Source: Bacteroidaceae bacterium (GTDB lineage Bacteria; Bacteroidota; Bacteroidia; Bacteroidales; Bacteroidaceae). From it: 52,605 nt of DNA. Location: NCBI GenBank assembly GCA_017453465.1, contig JAFTEV010000101.1:1-52605 (forward strand), read 5' to 3'. The position numbers were made by a program, and so were the translations under genes. The notes beneath the pieces were generated by a model. The model was not told the DNA's origin. It saw only the letters and a list, made by a program, of their open reading frames with translations, and did no database searches. Positions 49,669 through 52,605 of the stretch are shown here, in pieces (position 1 is the stretch's first letter; the number at the start of each line of letters is the position of its first letter).

Positions 49669-50835
49669 ATGGAATATCGGAGATTATATAATGAGGAGAC
49701 CGGAGCTCAGCTTCAGTTTTCTGTCTTTAGGCCAACAGACGGATTGGCAGAGTATCATGCCATGATACAGATTGAGCCTCGTGGCGACAACTTCCAAGCC
49801 CAACTGGAGCGGATTCAGTTGGCCGAGGCAACCTTGATGGGACAACCCGAACTGAGGGGTGCAGTCCCAGTGTTTATGCGCTACTTTCTTTCCGATTCCA
49901 CAAACCAGCAGACCCTCGTCAAGAACAAATTGCAAGCGGACGGCCAGCCGCATTGCACGATTTCGTTCATCCAGCAATCTCCGCTCAACGGTTCGAAGAT
50001 TGCCCTCTGGGTGTACCTTGTAGGCGCAGAGGCAGAGGTCAGGAACGAGGCTGACGACCTGCATTCCACGCTGATGATTCATAACGGATACCAACACGTG
50101 TGGACCATGGGCTTGTCGAGCAACGAGGGAACTTCGGGCGAACAAACAACGACACTGCTGAATCGCTATGAGCAGCTGCTGGCTGACTACGGCGGCACAT
50201 TGGCCGAAAACTGCATCCGCACGTGGTTCTTTGTGCGCGATGTCGATACACAATACCACGGGCTGGTCGTTGCACGCCGCGAAAACTTTGCGCAGCAAGG
50301 GCTGACCGCTCAGACCCACTACATTGCCTCGACAGGCATAGGCGGTAATCCTGCCGACCCAAAGGCTATTATTCAGCTGGGCTGCTATGCCCTACTCGGT
50401 TTTCAGCCAGCGCAGCAACGCTATCTGTACGCTCCCACCCACCTGAACCGAACTTACGAATACGGCGTGACCTTTGAACGCGGCACGCTGATGGAGTATG
50501 GCGACCGTGGACACATCTACATTTCGGGCACGGCTTCTATCAACAACAAGGGCGAAGTGATGCACGTGGGCGACGTAGCATTGCAGACGCGCCGAATGTG
50601 GGAGAACGTGGAGCAGTTGCTGGCCGAAGGCGGGATGACTTACGACAATGTGATGCAAATCATCGTGTATTTGCGCGACATAGCAGACTATCAACTGGTT
50701 GACCGTATGTTTAAAGAACGTTTTCCGCAGATTCCCCGTGTCATTACGCTGGCTCCCGTGTGCCGCCCGACATGGCTCATCGAGATGGAGTGCATAGCCG
50801 TAGATGCTCGGCAGACCGATTTCCCGCGCTTCTGA
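49669..50835 (+). CDS. Rid/YjgF-fold protein related to the chorismatase (FkbO/Hyg5) group
   Basis: A 388-aa cytosolic protein. The C-terminal half (about 255-388) has the YjgF/Rid fold: ISGTASINNKGEVMHVGDVALQTRRMWENVEQLLAEGGMTYDNVMQIIVYLRDIADYQLV and a terminal EMECIAV strand. The N-terminal half (about 15-220) looks like a divergent second copy ending in NCIRTWFFVRDVDTQYHGLV. Two-domain proteins of this kind include chorismate-hydrolysing enzymes of secondary metabolism; the substrate here is unknown. I start at ATG 49669 because the earlier TTG is inside the promoter. It is monocistronic. Confidence 0.75.
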   Translation: MEYRRLYNEETGAQLQFSVFRPTDGLAEYHAMIQIEPRGDNFQAQLERIQLAEATLMGQPELRGAVPVFMRYFLSDSTNQQTLVKNKLQADGQPHCTISFIQQSPLNGSKIALWVYLVGAEAEVRNEADDLHSTLMIHNGYQHVWTMGLSSNEGTSGEQTTTLLNRYEQLLADYGGTLAENCIRTWFFVRDVDTQYHGLVVARRENFAQQGLTAQTHYIASTGIGGNPADPKAIIQLGCYALLGFQPAQQRYLYAPTHLNRTYEYGVTFERGTLMEYGDRGHIYISGTASINNKGEVMHVGDVALQTRRMWENVEQLLAEGGMTYDNVMQIIVYLRDIADYQLVDRMFKERFPQIPRVITLAPVCRPTWLIEMECIAVDARQTDFPRF

Positions 50836-50902
50836 CTCCAAATACCTACTCGGCAGCCACCTTTCACAAAATCTGAGTATTGCACAGTTGGAAAAGTTGC
50901 CG

Positions 50903-50910
50903 TACCTTTG
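50903..50910 (+). promoter_or_regulatory. -7 box of the candidate small RNA
   Basis: TACCTTTG; the start is expected near 50917. Confidence 0.7.
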
Positions 50911-50916
50911 CAGCGT

Positions 50917-51075
50917 AAAAAAACGAATCTTTACTCATAATGATATTAAGTCCGTGCCGTGAGGCACCATATCTTAGCGGAAGCTAAGTTCTTTAGAATT
51001 ACGTAAACCATAAAATGTTAGAGAAACAATGGCCGTTCATCTCTTCGTGACGAAAAGACGAAACGGCCACTCTTT
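50917..51075 (+). ncRNA. Candidate free-standing small RNA upstream of nagB
   Basis: About 155 nt between its own promoter and terminator. Two hairpins with GNRA loops: GTGCC-GTGA-GGCAC (50954-50967) and CTTAGC-GGAA-GCTAAG (50973-50988). An A-rich single-stranded stretch follows, then the terminator stem GGCCGTT (51031-51037) / AACGGCC (51062-51068) before ACTCTTTTT. A 15-codon ORF (MILSPCREAPYLSGS, 50940-50987) overlaps both hairpins, so a leader peptide is an alternative. nagB has a separate promoter at 51144, so this RNA need not be a leader of nagB. Confidence 0.5.
51031..51075 (+). terminator. Terminator of the candidate small RNA
   Basis: GGCCGTT/AACGGCC stem with an inner TTCG/CGAA helix, followed by ACTCTTTTT. 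A second hairpin, CTCTTTTTGT/ACAAAAAGAG (51070-51090), follows at once. Confidence 0.75.
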
Positions 51076-51143
51076 TTGTGACAAAAAGAGCGGAAAACTC
51101 AAAAAAAAGCGAGCAAATTCTTTGTGGAATCAGAGAAACAATG

Positions 51144-51151
51144 TATTTTTG
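51144..51151 (+). promoter_or_regulatory. -7 box of nagB
   Basis: TATTTTTG with TTG about 19 bp upstream (51122); 81 bp before the nagB ATG. Confidence 0.7.
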
Positions 51152-51232
51152 CAATAGTTTTAATTCATGCAGACCATTTTCAGAATGCACACACAAAGAA
51201 GAACTATTTAACCCTATAAAAAGTAATACTAT

Positions 51233-52024
51233 ATGCGAGTTATCATTGAACCTAACTACGAAGCCCTGTCAAAGTGGGCTGCCACCTATGTGGCAAACCG
51301 AATCATCGAGTCGAACCCCACTCCCGAAAAGCCCTTTGTGCTGGGCTGCCCCACAGGGTCTTCACCGCTGGGACTCTACAAGGAATTGATTCGGATGTAT
51401 GAGGAAGGCAAATTGTCGTTCCAGAACGTTGTCACCTTCAACATGGACGAATATGTGAAACTGCCAGAAGACCACCCGGAGTCTTACCACAGCTTCATGT
51501 GGAAAAATTTCTTCAGTCACATCGACATCAAACCCGAAAATGTGCACATCCTGAACGGCAATGCGCCCGACCTGATTGCAGAGTGCGAACACTACGAAAG
51601 GATGATTGCCGAGGCTGGAGGCATTGACCTCTTCATGGGAGGCATTGGTCCCGACGGCCACTTGGCATTCAACGAGCCTGGCTCTTCACTCTCGTCGCGC
51701 ACACGCATCAAGACGCTGACCACAGACACCATTCACGCCAACAGCCGATTCTTTGACGGCGACCTCAGCCTTGTTCCCAAGCAGGCTCTGACTGTGGGCA
51801 TCGGCACCGTGATGGACGCTAAGGAAGTGCTCATCGTGGTGAATGGCCACAACAAGGCACGTGCGTTGCAGCACGTGATTGATGGCGAAGTTTCCCACAA
51901 ATGGACTGCCTCCATGCTCCAGATGCACCCCCATGCCATCGTAGTGTGTGACGAGGCCGCTTGCGATGAACTGACCGTGGGCACCTACAAGTATTATCTT
52001 GACAAAGAGCGTGGTAATCTGTAA
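51233..52024 (+). CDS. nagB: Glucosamine-6-phosphate deaminase
   Basis: A 263-aa NagB that converts glucosamine-6-phosphate to fructose-6-phosphate and ammonia, linking amino-sugar use to glycolysis. [15 protein letters not shown] binds the phosphate. [21 protein letters not shown] contains the catalytic Asp. [19 protein letters not shown] holds the active-site Asp-x-His and Glu. [24 protein letters not shown] is also typical. The length fits the hexameric family. It is monocistronic with the terminator at 52049; a candidate sRNA lies upstream. Confidence 0.97.
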   Translation: MRVIIEPNYEALSKWAATYVANRIIESNPTPEKPFVLGCPTGSSPLGLYKELIRMYEEGKLSFQNVVTFNMDEYVKLPEDHPESYHSFMWKNFFSHIDIKPENVHILNGNAPDLIAECEHYERMIAEAGGIDLFMGGIGPDGHLAFNEPGSSLSSRTRIKTLTTDTIHANSRFFDGDLSLVPKQALTVGIGTVMDAKEVLIVVNGHNKARALQHVIDGEVSHKWTASMLQMHPHAIVVCDEAACDELTVGTYKYYLDKERGNL

Positions 52025-52048
52025 ACAGAAACGAACTGAAACGTCGAT

Positions 52049-52098
52049 AATAAAGAATCCGTGCGGCGGGAACATCCCTGTCGCACGGATTCTTTATT
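52049..52098. terminator. Bidirectional terminator between nagB and clpB
   Basis: AATAAAGAATCCGTGCG (52049-52065) pairs with CGCACGGATTCTTTATT (52082-52098). It is flanked by A on one side and T on the other, and so can serve both convergent genes. Confidence 0.93.
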
Positions 52099-52139
52099 TA
52101 TGTAAACGTCAAGTCTGAGTTCATGGCTGACCGTCGCGC

Positions 52140-52605
52140 TTAACTGAATAGCAGTTCGTCGGCTGTGGCACTGACCTCGATAGGCTTCTCTCGGCTGACT
52201 TCGCCACTGAGCATTTTCTTCGACAACTCGTTGAGCAACTTGTCCTGGATAGCACGCTTGACCGGACGTGCACCGAATTGCGGGTCGAAACCAGCCTTTG
52301 CGATGTAATCTACAGCCTTGTCGTCCACGTGGAGCGTTACACCGTTCTGGGCTACCATCTGTGTGACCTTGTCGATTTGCAGTTTCACAATCTGGCGGAT
52401 TTCACTCTCGCCCAGCGGTGTGAACTCAATGATTTCATCGACACGATTCAGAAATTCCGGGCGGAAAATGCTGAAGAGTGAGTCGCGTGGTGCATTGCTG
52501 GTCATGATGATGATGGTGTTCTTGAAGTTCACGGTTCTGCCCTTGTTGTCGGTCAGACGGCCATCGTCGAGCACTTGCAGCAGTACGTTGAAGACATCAG
52601 GGTGT
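52140..52605 (-). CDS. clpB: ATP-dependent chaperone ClpB, C-terminal part (runs off the window)
   Basis: The last 154 residues of ClpB, the Hsp100 disaggregase. The visible part begins in the second AAA+ domain (HPDVFNVLLQVLDDGRLTD), goes through GRTVNFKNTIIIMTSN (sensor 1) and RPEFLNRVDEIIEF (Arg finger region) to FGARPVKRAIQ (sensor 2) and the D2-small domain. Between TSN and RPEF there are only 10 residues, while E. coli ClpB has about 30; the frame is intact. The start lies beyond the right edge. Confidence 0.9.
   Translation of the reverse strand, partial: HPDVFNVLLQVLDDGRLTDNKGRTVNFKNTIIIMTSNAPRDSLFSIFRPEFLNRVDEIIEFTPLGESEIRQIVKLQIDKVTQMVAQNGVTLHVDDKAVDYIAKAGFDPQFGARPVKRAIQDKLLNELSKKMLSGEVSREKPIEVSATADELLFS

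Overview
The window reads as chromosomal DNA of a Bacteroidales bacterium, most likely Prevotellaceae, with moderately high GC. The evidence is the promoter grammar: a TAnnTTTG box at about -7 stands before many genes, often with TTTG about 20 bp upstream. The gene content agrees: TonB receptors with carboxypeptidase-like and STN domains, ECF sigma/anti-sigma pairs, GH97, GH25, DUF4974, DUF5112/5113-type hybrid kinase, imelysin, Fibrobacter-type major paralogous domain. High GC at third codon positions creates long antisense open frames that I treated as artefacts. There is no prophage, integrase or CRISPR array.

Layout. 1-3.7 kb: a 21-bp palindrome array, a Cof-type HAD phosphatase, a minus-strand ECF sigma/anti-sigma/Spy-like operon behind a leader ORF with an internal terminator, and a secreted dockerin-like protein. 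3.7-7.3 kb: tRNA-His, then dedA-ffh-folD on the minus strand, and divergently the SRP RNA (ffs) with tRNA-Thr, so the RNA and protein of the signal recognition particle are neighbours. 7.7-12.1 kb: AraC regulator with altronate dehydratase, NudC, GH25 lysozyme. 12.3-18.7 kb (minus): UPF1-like helicase, TPR protein, orphan SBP lipoprotein, pgk. 18.7-20.1 kb: about 1 kb without genes holding a MITE-like element and a palindrome array, then an antitoxin gene whose PIN toxin partner has lost its middle. 20.1-30.4 kb: a TonB receptor, a translationally coupled ECF sigma/anti-sigma/STN receptor signalling operon, a GH97 glycosidase and a secreted zincin. 30.6-37.4 kb (minus): porin, imelysin, di-heme cytochrome and CcsBA in one operon, probably an iron or redox module that carries its own cytochrome c maturation system. 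37.9-44.5 kb: a giant double sensor kinase, its response regulator, a mini-AbgT membrane protein, a YtfE-like hemerythrin fused to a LuxR DNA-binding domain, and a nitroreductase. 44.5-49.4 kb: kdsC, maf, an Lrp regulator, a TPR protein, ispE and a sugar aminotransferase. 49.7-52.6 kb: a Rid/chorismatase-like protein, a candidate free-standing small RNA, nagB, and the C-terminal part of clpB running off the window.

The most notable signals are these: (1) intergenic arrays of short palindromes with an exact 22-bp (or 21-bp) period at five places; (2) a double sensor kinase whose two catalytic halves carry complementary defects; (3) the hemerythrin-LuxR one-component regulator; (4) a likely sRNA in front of nagB; (5) a decoy-like leader ORF with a terminator upstream of an ECF sigma gene. 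Function calls come from reading motifs by eye; no database search was possible.
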